Shown piece after piece: positions 21,813 through 32,775 of a DNA stretch of 64,000 bases. The DNA comes from Ceratothoa steindachneri (taxonomy: Eukaryota > Arthropoda > Malacostraca > Isopoda > Cymothoidae), in the NCBI GenBank assembly GCA_963969495.1, contig OZ018323.1, forward strand, positions 71,768,920-71,832,919. The letters run 5' to 3'. How positions within the stretch are numbered: position 1 is the first letter of the stretch; each line of letters opens with the position of its first letter. Under the pieces are notes generated by a model, which saw only the letters and a list, made by a program, of their open reading frames with translations, made no database searches and was not told where the DNA came from. Both the position numbers and the translations under genes were made by a program.

Positions 21813-24778
21813 CAGGGGTCGGGTAACATTTATGAGTGTTACCCCAAAAGAATTTGTATTAAAATGAATTTGCCTCTGACTTTGAAGTACTCTGGGGGAC
21901 AAACCAATTTACTTATAAAAATCATGGATAATAAAGACAAAAAAATTTATATTGGGATAATGTTTCATTTTTTATTTCATCTATAACTAGGAAATCAGAG
22001 TCCGTCTTTTTGGCATGGAAATAGCACACAAGAAAAAATGTAGGAAATTATATATTTATACCAGAAATAAAACAGTCACTTTTTAGTATTACATGGCATA
22101 CAAGTAAAATTATTGACTATGTCACTATCATGTATTTAAAATTCGTACAAAAATAAAATAGGAAAATGTTTCGAATCCACTATTATGTGGAAAAATCTTT
22201 TACTTTTTCTGGTATGAGATTGGTACACAAATAAAACTAATGAAAAAATTATTGAAAACTTGAATATATCAGCTCTCTCAGGCTTTGGAAAAATGATATT
22301 GTTTCATCTTTGATAAAACAATTTCAATATCAGGGATTTTTGATGTCACTACTACTTTGATGCTGTCTTCAGTATCCAACCGGTTTCTGTTTTTTGTTCT
22401 TATAGATTTACAAGGGTAGAAAAACGTTGCTTGCAAAGGTAGGTTATTGCAAAAGGTTGCAGCATTTTAGTTGCTTCAAAATGTGCAGTTTCTAAGCTTT
22501 TGCACCTTTTGACATCAAAAAACTTAAGAGATCATCCTTGGTCTCAAATTCCATGTTCGTTTCACTGTTGAAACGCAGTTCAATAAGCTCTTCTGTCAAT
22601 CCTTCAGGCTCTTCAGGCAAATCAGCCAGTTCACATTTGAAGGGATTTACAACCCAGCTGACAGTATGTGAATCAAGCTCTGGAAAGTAGTCATAGAACC
22701 TATTCCTAGGTTTGGTTAGGTGCCTTGTGACTGATTCCTTTATGTCATTAAGACTGCAGTCTTCACATTCTTCCAAAAACTCTGCCAGGTTTGTTGGAAA
22801 AAGAACAAGTTTATTGACATTTACTTTTTGGTTTAAATACCCCAGCTTTGATACAAATGCTGAAATAATTTTCCTGGCTAATATGAGATTGATTTTCTTT
22901 CCTTGTAATTCCTTGTTCAGCGCATTTACATACTCAAAAATGTCAGCTAAGTATGCAATTAAAGCTAGGTAGGTTAATTTTCTGAACTTGTCTACAGGTG
23001 TTTATTTGATCAATCAGAAATATTTCAAGTTCGGGTTTAAGAGCCCACACTCTATTCAGGACATTTCCACGTAAAAGACACCTCACTTCCGTATGGAAAA
23101 GAAGGGTTGAATATTCAGTCTCTCCATCCTCACATAAATCACGAAACATCCTCGTGTTTAGTGCATGCCCTTTTACAACATTGACAATCTTAATTACATT
23201 ATTCAACACAGCTTCCAATGGCGATGTATCATACAATGGATGACCTGAATATTTGGATTCTGTTGTTTGGCCAAAGCTAAAAAACCAGTGACGTGTCCAG
23301 GCATGGCAGGAGCTCCATCAATTGATTGATACTGCGATACAATCTTCCCACTTTAAATCAACACTTTGTTTTTTGAATTATGCATCAACCTTATTGAACA
23401 CATCAATACCACGAGTTCTCAACTCAAGAGGAGAACGTAGCAACATTTCTTCTTGAATTTCATCAGAACACCTGTATCGAACGTATACTATCAGCTGCGA
23501 ATTGCTAATTACATCTGTAGGCACATCAAGTTGAATGGCAAACTCTTTATTGTTGTTTACTGAATAAATCACTTGTTCTCTCATATTTTCTGCTAAGATG
23601 GAAATTCTTTCTTTAAAAACTCTTGTAGACAAAGGCACTGTATTCAGTTGTTTAGCTACTTTCTGCCCACACATTATTTTGATATTTTCACAGCCGCCTG
23701 TTTGATTAAGTCTTCACCAATAGTATTTGGTTTGTTGTTTCGAGCAACCAACCATTCCACTTCAAAACTAGCTATTGCTGCTGAACATTGGTCAAACGTT
23801 GCACACTTGTTATTTTCCAATATCTGTCTTTTGACTGTTTTTTTCCAGATTCTCAAATTATTCTCGTGGTTTGCAAGATGGATGTGAATGAACCTTGTCC
23901 AAATGTTTCTTCAGTTGATTCTTTATGATAGACTCGGCAGTCAGTACTTTCATACAAACGAAACATTAAGGTTTCATTTGTCCTTTGCCCTCTATTTCTG
24001 TGAAGCCATAATTAAGGAGGAACTCTACCTGATATGTCCTTTTCCTTGCTGATGCCATCTGAAAATGAAAGACAAATCTACCACTTTTTTAAGGTCTTTG
24101 GACTTCTATTTTTGAAAAAGAAAAAGTTATTTAGTGACAAAGTTAAGAGTTTAAATTGAAACTTTTAAATTGCATAACATAAAATCAAACCACATCTCAC
24201 AACCATAAAAATTCAAACAATAAGACTTAAAAAGAGTGAGCATTACATCTGTAGGGGCTGCATGAAATCTTCTTAAATAGAGTTAAACTCGTTAAAAAAC
24301 TTACTTTTAATATAAAATAATTCATTAAAATAAAAATAAATAAATAAATGAAAAATATAATAGCTACCCCTAAAAAAGTGAGAAAATGGCAACTAAACAA
24401 CTAATGGGATAATTACGCCACTAAGAAATAAACTAAAATATTCTAAAGTTTAAACTAATCTTATATTTATATATTTAAATTTTGTTGAATTTTAATCACA
24501 AAAGTCTATACGTAACTCACCTTATGTAAATAATTATTATATAAATCAGCTCTACTAATTCATCAACTACTCTGAAAGAGTCATGTTCAAAACATAGCAA
24601 AATGACACTTATTTAGGAGAAATGTTGCCAGATTTTACCGAAAATAAAAGAAAGGCTCCTCGATGCATTCTTTTTCTCCAACTTTTATATTCGTTTCCCT
24701 CACTTAGCACATCCATTACCCCCTAATTTTTCTAAATTACCACATTTGGGGTAATTTACCCCTGTTACCCGACCACTG
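21813..24778 (-). mobile_element. hAT transposon with TIRs and target duplication
   Basis: The ends are defined by inverted repeats: CAGGGGTCGGGTAAC at 21813-21827 and its counterpart GTTACCCGACCACTG at 24764-24778, with one mismatch. Flanks are CTTTAAAG (21805-21812) and CTTTAAAT (24779-24786), an 8-bp target duplication differing at one base, as expected for hAT. Just inside each end a GTTACCCC / GGGGTAA..TTACCCC sequence is shared. The 2966-bp element encodes one BED-finger transposase on the minus strand. Complete ends with a decayed gene point to an old but intact insertion. Confidence 0.93.
22278..24058 (-). pseudogene. hAT transposase, BED-finger (ZBED5/SCAND3-like), broken
   Basis: Starting at ATG 24058 the protein reads MASARKRTYQVEFLLNYGF, then a BED-type finger (CFVCMKVL...KKHLDKVH) with a CAA-to-TAA stop just before the first Cys. 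Then come NKPNTIGEDLIKQA and the block 23674-23378 including SNSQLIVYVRYRC, matching the catalytic core of ZBED5/GTF2IRD2/SCAND3-type hAT proteins. The GAPAMPG-type stretch near 23300 is frameshifted. HTEVRCLLRGNVLNRV (~23090) matches HTEVRWLSRG. FPELDSHTVSWVVNPF (~22680) and, in shifted frames, AITYLCKQRFS with NRLDTED (~22400) are the C-terminal dimerisation region. The last codons read MKQYHFSKA then TGA. The transposase would have cut and pasted the surrounding element. Confidence 0.88.
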
Positions 24779-24786
24779 CTTTAAAT
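24779..24786. repeat. hAT target-site duplication, right copy
   Basis: CTTTAAAT follows the right inverted repeat and matches seven of eight bases of the left copy. Confidence 0.85.
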
Positions 24787-24863
24787 GAACACTTCATTAC
24801 TCAGTAATTTACCGACTGATCATTTAAAAAAACTGGGTATACATCACTTTTGGGTGCACTCCA

Positions 24864-24888
24864 ATAATATATATATATATATAAATAT

Positions 24889-24958
<70 letters not shown>
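24864..24958. repeat. (AT)n microsatellite, left half
   Basis: An AT dinucleotide run with two small interruptions, ending exactly at the left end of the DD41D mariner. It continues on the other side at 26212. Confidence 0.93.
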
Positions 24959-24961
<3 letters not shown>

Positions 24962-26208
24962 GGTCTTTCAGTAAGGTGGCGCGATTATTAAATGTAAATT
25001 AAACAAGTTGTGTGTGGAATATGACGTCGTTCAAATGTCCGATGCGGCTTTGCTTGGTGGAACGTATTCGGGAGGCCCAATTTTCGATGACTTTGTCACA
25101 TAAATCTGGCTGAATTTGCTGGATGGTGTTCTTTATGTTGACTTTGAGGACATTAACTGTTTGCAGATTATTCGCATAGACCTGTGATTTAAGGTAGCCC
25201 CAAAGAAAGTAGTCTAATGGCGTTAAATCGCATGATCTCTATGGTCAGTTGACGTCGCCGCCGCGCGAGATAACCCTGCCCTGAAATCGCTGGTGCAAAA
25301 TGTCTATCGTGGCGTGCGCAGTGTGGCAAGTAGCACCTTCCTGTTGGAACCACATGTCGTCGGAATCCATATCAGGCATATAATCTAGTTGAGGCCACAA
25401 GAAGTTGCTTATCATCGATCTATAGGTCTCGCTGTTGACGGTTATCGCAATCCCATCTTCGTTCTCAAAAATATATGGACCGATGAGTCCGATAGACGAA
25501 AATCCGCACCAAACAGTGACTTTGCTAGGATGCAATTGGTGGCTGGTGTATCTCCTATGGAGTGTTTTCATCCCAAATCCGACAATATTGCTTGTTCACA
25601 AATCCATTCATCCAAAAATGGGCCTCATCGCTGAAGATGATTTTTGAGGGGAAATTTGGGGGCACTTCCAACTGCTTTAGAGCCCAATCAGCGAATACAC
25701 GGCGTTGTATATGGTCGTTTACCTTAAGTTCCTGGGTAAATTGGATTTTATACGGGTGCAGACTCAGGTCCATACGCATATTTCGCCAAACTGAACTCGC
25801 AGAAAGGCCAAGTTCTTGCGAACGACGAGAAATTGACTGCGTCGGATTTTCCCGTACACTCGCATTTACGGCAGCCATGTTTTCAGCAGACCTTGCGTTT
25901 CGGGACGTACAGGTGTTGGCTGATTGTTGATCGACCCTTTGGCTCGAATTGGCCATCAAGCGTTGAACAGTGGAATCGGCAGGACGATTGTGGCGAGGAT
26001 AGAATTCACGTAATGCGCGGAACGTTTGTCGAATGGAGCAGTGATTTTGATAATAACATTTGATGATTTTCACACGCTGTTCAACGCTTTACCGTCCATC
26101 GTGACTTGCAAAGTTCTACTGAACAGTTCACAGTAGGGTTGTGAAATGTCGTTTTAACAACATGGCCACTATCACCTGACAAAGCTCGAGCATCCATGTT
26201 GAAAGACC

Positions 26209-26211
<3 letters not shown>
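24959..26211 (-). mobile_element. DD41D-type mariner inserted in a (TA)n tract
   Basis: Perfect 12-bp inverted repeats, AAGGGTCTTTCA at 24959-24970 and TGAAAGACCCTT at 26200-26211, delimit a 1253-bp element. TA lies on each side (24957-24958 and 26212-26213), and both flanks continue as (TA)n, so the element landed within a microsatellite. It holds one transposase on the minus strand. Confidence 0.93.
24999..26099 (-). pseudogene. DD41D mariner-like transposase, broken
   Basis: The N-terminus reads VKIIKCYYQNHCSIRQTFRA, followed by a paired-type helix-turn-helix (SISRRSQELGLSASSVWR). The catalytic part has IIFSDEAHFW, WFQQEGATCH and LTPLDYFLWGYL, with 41 residues between the second and third catalytic positions as in the rosa (DD41D) lineage. 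Lesions: the probable ATG at 26099 is out of frame with the rest. A frameshift lies near 25560. The second catalytic Asp of QQDGA is Glu. Two stops sit after GGDVN near 25240, at a TGG-to-TGA change and a TAG. The C-terminus ends DVIFHTQLV with TAA at 24999. Apart from these it is well preserved. Confidence 0.9.

Positions 26212-26262
<51 letters not shown>
26212..26262. repeat. (AT)n microsatellite, right half
   Basis: A continuation of the (TA)n tract interrupted by the DD41D mariner. Confidence 0.93.
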
Positions 26263-26263
<1 letters not shown>

Positions 26264-26279
26264 TACCGCCCCCTTTTTT

Positions 26280-27600
26280 TTTGAGTGCTACCAGTGCTAA
26301 TATGGTTATTTTAAAGAAGAGAGCCGTTGGAAACACGTAAGGATATAGAGAATCGCACAATAATTCCCCAAATAAACTTATATTTTAACTTTAACAATTT
26401 AATACACAAAATTTAAACATTAACCACAGCATTACTACGAATACACAATTAGGTTGACCCTCTAAAATTGGTTAATTTTGCTACACACAGCAATAATATA
26501 AGATTTAGGCTTACGGACTCTACTGGAATTTAAATCCCTCAGGAATGTTATTGTCTCACGACGCGTGCCGCCTGGCCAGATGTAGGTGGGCGGGATCACG
26601 AGGTCCTTTTGGCGAGGGTAGCAGCTGGGGGGTCCACACGGTATTCAAGGGAGGGGGTGTTCTTCAAGGACAAGAACAATTACGGGGCTTTATGCAGGAC
26701 CAAGGTAGTCGTGGTCTCTCTGGCGAGAGGAAGTCGAACTTGGTTCTTAAACCAAATTAACTTGGAGTGCGGTTTGACCACCGAGTAACGAGCTCGAGGG
26801 AGAGCTTTTCTCCTTCGTTACTCAATCCCTCATGGGCGAGGACCGTTGCTCGGGAAGGGTCTTCTTCAAGGGCGAGGATAACGGAGGGAAGTTCCCCGGC
26901 GGGAATAAGTTAAACTTGAAGGTCGGTTTGGTAACCAGGAACTAGCTCGAGGATGAGCTTCTTCTTAGTTCCAGTCTTCCTCAAGGGCGATTATAATGGA
27001 GGGCGGTTTCTCTGAGGAGAATAAGTTGAACTTGGTTTCTCTACCATGTTTCCTTAATTCCTCAAGGACGAGGAATACCCCTGGTGTTTAAGATGCACCA
27101 GGATATGAGGAGTCTCTCTGACGAGAGTAAGTTAAACTTAACAAAGTTCACTTGACGTTTGGTTTGATAACCAGGGACTAGCTCGAGGATGAGCTGCTTC
27201 TTAGCCCCTTAAGTTAGGTAGCCCTGCCTTTCTTGCCGGGTACTTCTTGGTCTGGCGAGCCAGGTAATCTACCTGTCCAGTCTCGGTAGCCCGATCTTAA
27301 TTCGGGGACTTCGTCACTTGGATACTGACGTATACTACCTTGATTTTCCTCAGTGTTCCTCATTTATACCTTGTCACCCCACTTGGGGAGTGGTAAGAGA
27401 AAGAGGGGTAGGAGCTTGAGGACGGCCCCAGGACGGTTCTTATGCCAAACGGTTTTTCTCACCAAGTCTTAAATCGGCTCCTCGGTAGCCTTCGAGCTTG
27501 GGAGAACCACGTCTCCAATTTCTTACTTGACGTGAAATTGAATCTCACTCTCCCTGGGGAGATCTTGCATTTTAACCTTTAAGTCTCTCATAGCGTCGAG
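26280..27600 (+). repeat. Dispersed repeat family A, copy 1
   Basis: This matches, in the same order, 45320-46500 and, less well, 34160-35060. Shared landmarks are GAGTGCTA near the start, CGTGC(C/T)...CCAGATG near 26570, GGGGGTCCACACGGT (26625), repeated TCTTCAAGGGCGAGGA segments, TTTGATAACCAGGGACTAGCTC (27170), TTTATACCTTGTCACCCCACT (27363) and GGTTTTTCTCA(C/G)CAAGTC (27450). Three internal segments of the type GGAACTAGCTCGAGGATGAGC...TTAGTTCC (about 26780, 26935, 27165) can fold as hairpins. No coding capacity was recognised. The element type is unknown; a long terminal repeat or a non-autonomous element would fit. Confidence 0.75.
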
Positions 27601-27689
27601 TGGTGCGGCGCTGCGGTTACGCGCTTGACCCGACGGTGACTGGGGCCAGATGTCTTTGCGGTAATTGCCTCATGACTCCACCACGAGAG

Positions 27690-28795
27690 AACGGGGCGGG
27701 CTTTCAAGCAGCAGCTCCCCATAAAATGATATTTGCTTACGATAGTGTTCATTACCATGGAGGTCATCGACTACCCCCACCCAAAACCGTTCTGTCTATC
27801 GGAAGTCGGGACAGCACAAAGATAGATCGAGAGAGTAAAATGAAACGATTCTCGTTAAATGATGTGTTAACTCATTCACATTAAGGACACCTATCTCTAG
27901 CTCGTGGATCATTTCGACAAGAACCCACCCCCATGAGATTCATCGAGTAGTCTTCCCAGAGGGGGTGGCTACCGTTCAGATCCCCGAGCAAGAGAAAGGG
28001 CCTCGGTAACCGTGCCAGGACGGGGCGGGAGTCCTTTGCGTCGAAGATTGCTGATGGCATAATGTACGAAGAAATAACAGTTTACCTCCTTTACAGGTGC
28101 AGCTACGCAGCTACTGCCTGAGAAGAGGGATCTAGCGCAAAGAGAAGAACCATTGCATAACTATTTGATAAATAAGTTGTCGCCTTTAACGACTTTTTGG
28201 AGGAGGTTGGCTCGCCATGAGAATCTTTTCCTCCCTCCGCCTCGAAAGCCCATGCAGGCGGAGGTCGCTCTTTTGGAGGATCCAGTGCGTTTGAGTAACT
28301 CAGCTTATGACTGGCGTATGAGCCCTAACTCCTTTAGTGCTGTCCTTCTTTCGCAAGCAGCTTTAGAAACCCTTCAAGACCAATTTCAGGAGTGTTGCTT
28401 CCTGTCAGTCTAACGACTCGGTGGAGGCGCGTGGCCGTTTTGCCTTACGGGAAACGATCACACTGGGGAAAGGAGGGGGAGCACTGGTTATGCCCGAGGC
28501 AGAGTGTGAGCATTGATGCTACGTTGTGTAGAACTCGCTGAAGGGTCCCGAATGGGATTATAGGCATGAGGCATCCCGGCAGCGCTATGCGCGCCAGGAC
28601 CAAGACCTTAGCATCGCGAAATGAGAGACGATCCTTGGTCTGAACAGCCAAGATTACCTTCTCAAAAAGATAGGCACCACATTACTTCGAAGAAGCGGGA
28701 TACGATTCTCCTCAATTGACACCCTTGGCCTCACACGATTTGGACTGATTGTGTGTGGCCTTTGAGCAACTTACACAGTCCTCGGATAGCCCCTT
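27690..28795 (-). mobile_element. I-like LINE fragment (copy A)
   Basis: It is collinear with 62220-63650 of the large I-like copy: shared landmarks include ACCATGGAGGTCATCGAC (27756), GCACAAAGATAGA (27814), CCGAGCAAGAGAAAGGG (27981) and CGCGAAATGAGAGACGATCC (28614). On the minus strand it covers the end of ORF1, including QTKDRLSFRDAKVLVLARI, and the start of ORF2's endonuclease, with many stops. Both ends are cut off: the right side stops near 28795, where gypsy-like sequence begins, and the left side adjoins family A. It is more diverged from the 62-63 kb copy than copy B is in the comparable ORF1 part. Confidence 0.8.
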
Positions 28796-29186
28796 AGAAA
28801 CGTCATATGCTGCCCGTTTTCCGGTGGTCGAGAGCGACGATCAATTATACAAGCTAGAATTTCCCAATGGCAAACTAGTGATGTTCTCGATAGACAGAAT
28901 AATTCCAGAAATACTCCCGCCCTTGGAAAAGAGCAGAGGACAATATGCAAGTGCTCAGGCGAAAAATGGAAGTCGGATCCCAGCTAGGCCAGGTAAAGGA
29001 CAAAATCATCCAACAGGGAATCGCGAAGAAGACAATAGCAAAATAGAATTTTCGCCGGTTACATGTAAAAATAAAAATAAGGATTTTAACCTCTATACAC
29101 AATCTGATATGAGTGTAACGTTTGCCAGTGATCCCTCATTTTTTATATTTCTAGAAGGCCTAGCGCCTAATCTTGAAGTATGTTAA
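28788..29186 (+). pseudogene. Gypsy integrase C-terminal fragment
   Basis: An open frame reads YAARFPVVESDDQLYKLEFPNGKLVMFSIDRIIPE within 28804-28917 (given here in overlapping pieces: FPVVESDDQLYKLEFPNG and VMFSIDRIIPE). The pattern PFxVVE..D..YKL...GK....SIDRLKPA is the chromodomain-like tail of Ty3/gypsy integrases. A hydrophilic tail rich in Lys, Asn and Gly follows to a stop at 29186. No other integrase motif lies upstream because I-like LINE sequence is joined directly. The fragment is short, so the call is moderate. Confidence 0.5.
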
Positions 29187-29660
29187 CAAATCACGTTAGT
29201 AAAAGTAATTTCAATATGGTGTCTGTATTCATATGTAGATAAGAGAGATTTGTGATGCGCTCACCTGTATCAGAGCCATAGTCAAATAGTACGTACCCTA
29301 AACTATGTCCTGTAGTGTATATAAAAAAATAAAAAATTACTCCACATTTCCAAAGTGTATACATAATGAATTGTGAGACTCCTAAAGTAAAATGAAACCA
29401 AATTAAATGTAAAAATATACATTCCTCAAAAGTATATGAATTATTTTAGATTCGCCATAACTTGTTATACTCCATGTCTCGGAGTGGAGCTTTTGTAGTA
29501 CTACTGTGCAAAGTGGAAAAGGTTTAACAATAATGCCTCACACATGAGCATCATATGAATTCTATGAAGGCAGGTGACAGGCACGCTCACCACTATTCAA
29601 GTCTGTGTAAAATAATAATGTATAGCTTTTGTGACAAAGAACCTATAAAGATCCTCCATG
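29187..29660. other. AT-rich spacer
   Basis: No recognised feature. The stretch lies between the integrase tail and a microsatellite. Confidence 0.5.
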
Positions 29661-29663
29661 TAA

Positions 29664-29677
29664 ATAATAATAATAAT

Positions 29678-29763
<86 letters not shown>
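29664..29763. repeat. (AAT)n then (AT)n microsatellite
   Basis: About six AAT units pass directly into roughly 80 bases of pure AT repeat. Confidence 0.95.
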
Positions 29764-29765
<2 letters not shown>

Positions 29766-29916
29766 CTTGTAAAGGCCTAAGGTAAGAAGAATGATTTCGA
29801 GACGTCCACACGTTAGCAAACCTGTGCACATGTACAAATACATACACAGTAAAAGGAAGTAAAGCGATTCACCCATTCACACTAATGGTTAGCTGTTCAA
29901 ACAAACTTGGTAGTTG

Positions 29917-30275
29917 TCAGAGTTCACAGAAAGAGAGAGAGCGGAAGATACGCACCGCCTCGCCCTTCAATACAGAGAGAGACAACAGACACCTGGGCGA
30001 CCCTTTACGTCTGTGCTAAGGGAGGTGCAAAATTATGAGACGCTGTGAGACGACGCGATCAGCTGAAATGCCGCCTTAACAGAAACAGGCTACAAGTGTG
30101 AGAGCCCAGAAGTTCCTATCTGCAGTCGAACGAATTTCGTCTCCCCGGCTTAAGAAACTGCTCGCCGTCGCACTAAAAGGCCTAGTCTATTTTCGTCTAG
30201 CAATACGTCTGACTCTAGAATCCTCCCCTTCGGACGGAGGGAGGAAAGCCCCATTCAACCTCTATAAATTCCCTG
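29917..30275 (+). repeat. LTR-like block, left (U3-like)
   Basis: It begins TGTCAGAG and is collinear with 32413-32775. Shared landmarks are CCTCGCCCTTCAAT, GAGACAAC(A/C)GACACCT, AAATGCCG(C/T)CTT, GGCTTAAG(A/T)AACT and a TATAAAT box (30263). Similarity ends abruptly just past the TATA box. Position directly upstream of a gag-like region suggests it is the U3 part of a 5' LTR. R, U5 and the primer site were not identified. Confidence 0.65.
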
Positions 30276-30559
30276 GAATTGAATTGTTGTTCGTCGACGC
30301 CTCATCTCGTGCCATAAGTTGAAGTTATAGAAAAATAGTATATACTTCGTATTGCTATGCTCCCATCTAAATTACAGTGAAATGTTGACCGCAAAAGCTC
30401 TCTTGCAAGTGTCCCCCCCCCGTTTATTGTTCAGCTTTCGTTACCAAACCATTCGCACTCCCGTTCGTGCGTGAAGAAACCCATAATTTGGTCATACTCC
30501 TTGTCGTGCGTTAATTTAATTTTTGTTGTTGTGCCCATCGCGTAAACCAGCAAGCATGT

Positions 30560-31697
30560 TGCCGTTTAAAATTTTTAAGGTCCAATATTAGCCACTTTGA
30601 CTCAGTGAAAAAGATTTAATGGCCTATATCTAGGGAGAAGAAAGAAGAGAAAGAGCCCAATGAAGAGAAAGAGAAAAGGAACGAGACAAAAGAGAAAATG
30701 AACGAGAAGAAAGAGAAAGAGAACCAGAATGAGAAGAAAGAGAGAGAATTCGCTCTCACGAATTGGAGAGCGAGGAACGAGACGCTCTCCATAGATTCAT
30801 CGAATGTTATGCGAGACGCACCGCAGTCTGCGACTTTAAGACTCCCCGTCTATAAAGAAGGCGAAGTCTTCAGGTTTTATCTCATTCACTTCGAGAAGAT
30901 CTTCGAGGTGAACCAGTGGGACGTCGAGACGGAGGGCGTAGCATAATTATTCCCCCTGTTGAGCTCTCGACTCAGAGATATTTTTATCTCCCTTCCGTCA
31001 GTCAACAATTGATTACTCATCGTTAAAAGCCGAGTTGCTCGCCACTTATGACATGTCCCCGGATTACTATCGATCTAAATTTAGGCACTGTTGCATTGAA
31101 CCAAGCCATACTTTTCGACAGTTCTGCTAATTCCTACAGCGTCATTTTAATTTTTGGATTGACGCGTCCAAAGTGCGATGCTCCCTTCGGAAATCATATC
31201 CTTCTTGAAGGACCGGAGGTGCCATACTCTTAAGGTATGCATCCAAGAGGCAGACGTTTTCACGGCTAGCCGCAACTGCTATCTGAAAGAAGAGAAGAAA
31301 TCACAACCTCCATCTCCTAAATCCAAAACCAGCAAGAAAAACTTTGTTCTTAAAAATGGGAATAAGTTCGTGAAGGTGACTGGGCCTGCCAAACCCAAAC
31401 CTCTTCTTGTCGGACCGCCGAGATGTCACAAACTTTTCTCCAAATCCCTCTGCTTCGTCGTTCCCCAGGAAGACCATTATGTGCTATTCCTGTGGAGTTT
31501 GGGGCCACGTGAGATTCAACAGCCCTCAAAACTCGCAGCTTAGAAGCACCCCTCCTTCATACCAGATACACCAGGTTAGTGCCGCTTCTACGCCATCACC
31601 GTCGCAAAATGAAGCCCCCTCTTCTTTGAACCCGCCGAATACGGCTGGCCACCAGGTGAACTTTTTGTTCGATAAAAGTACCCATGAGGCCCTTTAA
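30560..31697 (+). pseudogene. Gypsy-like gag relic
   Basis: A run of Lys/Glu-rich codons (30640-30760) leads to LRLPVYKEGEVFRFYLIHFEK at 30838-30900, the capsid opening seen in many arthropod gypsy gags. After a frame change ELLATYDMSPDYYRSKFRHC (31030-31090) and, in another frame, FLKDRRCHTLKDC-like sequence continue the capsid. MCYSCGVWGHVRFN near 31478 is a C-x2-C-x4-H knuckle whose last Cys is Ser. A Ser/Pro-rich tail ends at 31697. At least three frameshifts are present. The product would have been the structural protein that packages element RNA. Only a hint of pol (LVKEDLLYRVCAEK, near 31875) follows, so pol is largely deleted. Confidence 0.7.
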
Positions 31698-32013
31698 TTT
31701 TAAACTGAAGTTCCTACTCCTCTGGAACTCCCGTGTGCTCCCGAATTCCAGAGGCGATGACCCATGACTTTGTTACAAGCCAGAGAGAATGTGTATCTCT
31801 TCGTCCCTTGTAGTTAAAAGCTCAGAATAAGACACGCGAAACCATGAGAGGAAATAAGGTGATTCCCTCCCTCGTCAAGGAAGACCTCCTATATCGAGTA
31901 TGCGCCGAGAAAAACGACACTGAGTCCCACCATTTCCTTTTATTAATCCATGTATTAATTTTGTTCATGAAATAAATTTATATATTTAACTATATAATAA
32001 GAAAACGCGTATC

Positions 32014-32059
<46 letters not shown>

Positions 32060-32412
32060 TATATGTGTACAAAGAATTCTTTTTATATCCTTAGCTTCTT
32101 TTTTTGTTGTTTTGTTTTGTATAATCGTAGGATAACTCACCCTCGGGCCACTGAGCCCCACTTAATGGTATCATAGAGAAAAATACCCTTCAGCAACCAT
32201 GACGTGGCATTGTATAACCTTGTTTATTTGTATGGTATAACCACCCGCACCCCCTAGCTTCACTAACTTATATTTTGGCTCCATTTTGACAATGTGCCAT
32301 AGGTACACTCAACTTTATCCGCTATTGTTATGAGACTTTAAATTATATTACTCCCCTACTAATCATTATTCAATATCACTTCTTCCCCTGAATTTCCATC
32401 TTGGGATGGAGA
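31698..32412. other. Remnant between gag and right LTR-like block
   Basis: It contains a trace of integrase N-terminal sequence near 31875, an (AT)n tract at 32016-32055 and AT-rich DNA. Protease, RT, RNase H and most of integrase are absent. Confidence 0.5.
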
Positions 32413-32775
32413 AGTGTCAGAGATCACAGGGAGAGAGAGAGAGCAAGATGCCCTCCACCTCGCCCTTCAATAGAAAAAGAGACAACCGACACCTAGGCGA
32501 TTCTTTTCGTCTGCGCTAATGGAGGTGCGAAATTATAAGAGACCGTGAGACGCCGCGATGACCTGAAATGCCGTCTTCACAGAAACCTGCGACAAGTATG
32601 AGAGCACAGAAGGTTCAATCTGAAGTCGGACAAACTTCGCCTCGCCGGCTTAAGTAACTTCTCGCCCTCGCACTAAAAGGCCGATTCTATTCTCATTTAG
32701 AGATGCGTCTGACCCTAGAACCATCCCCTTCTGACGGATGGGGGAAAGCCCAATTCGACCCATATAAATCCTCCC
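32413..32775 (+). repeat. LTR-like block, right (U3-like)
   Basis: This is the partner of 29917-30275, starting TGTCAGAGATCACAG and containing the same landmarks with scattered differences and a CATATAAAT box at 32761. Downstream sequence (32776-33000) is C-rich and unrelated to that after the left block. Confidence 0.65.

Noticed and set aside
29555..29876. Open frames of Ile-Tyr repeats on both strands
   Set aside because: Translation of an (AT)n microsatellite has no coding meaning.
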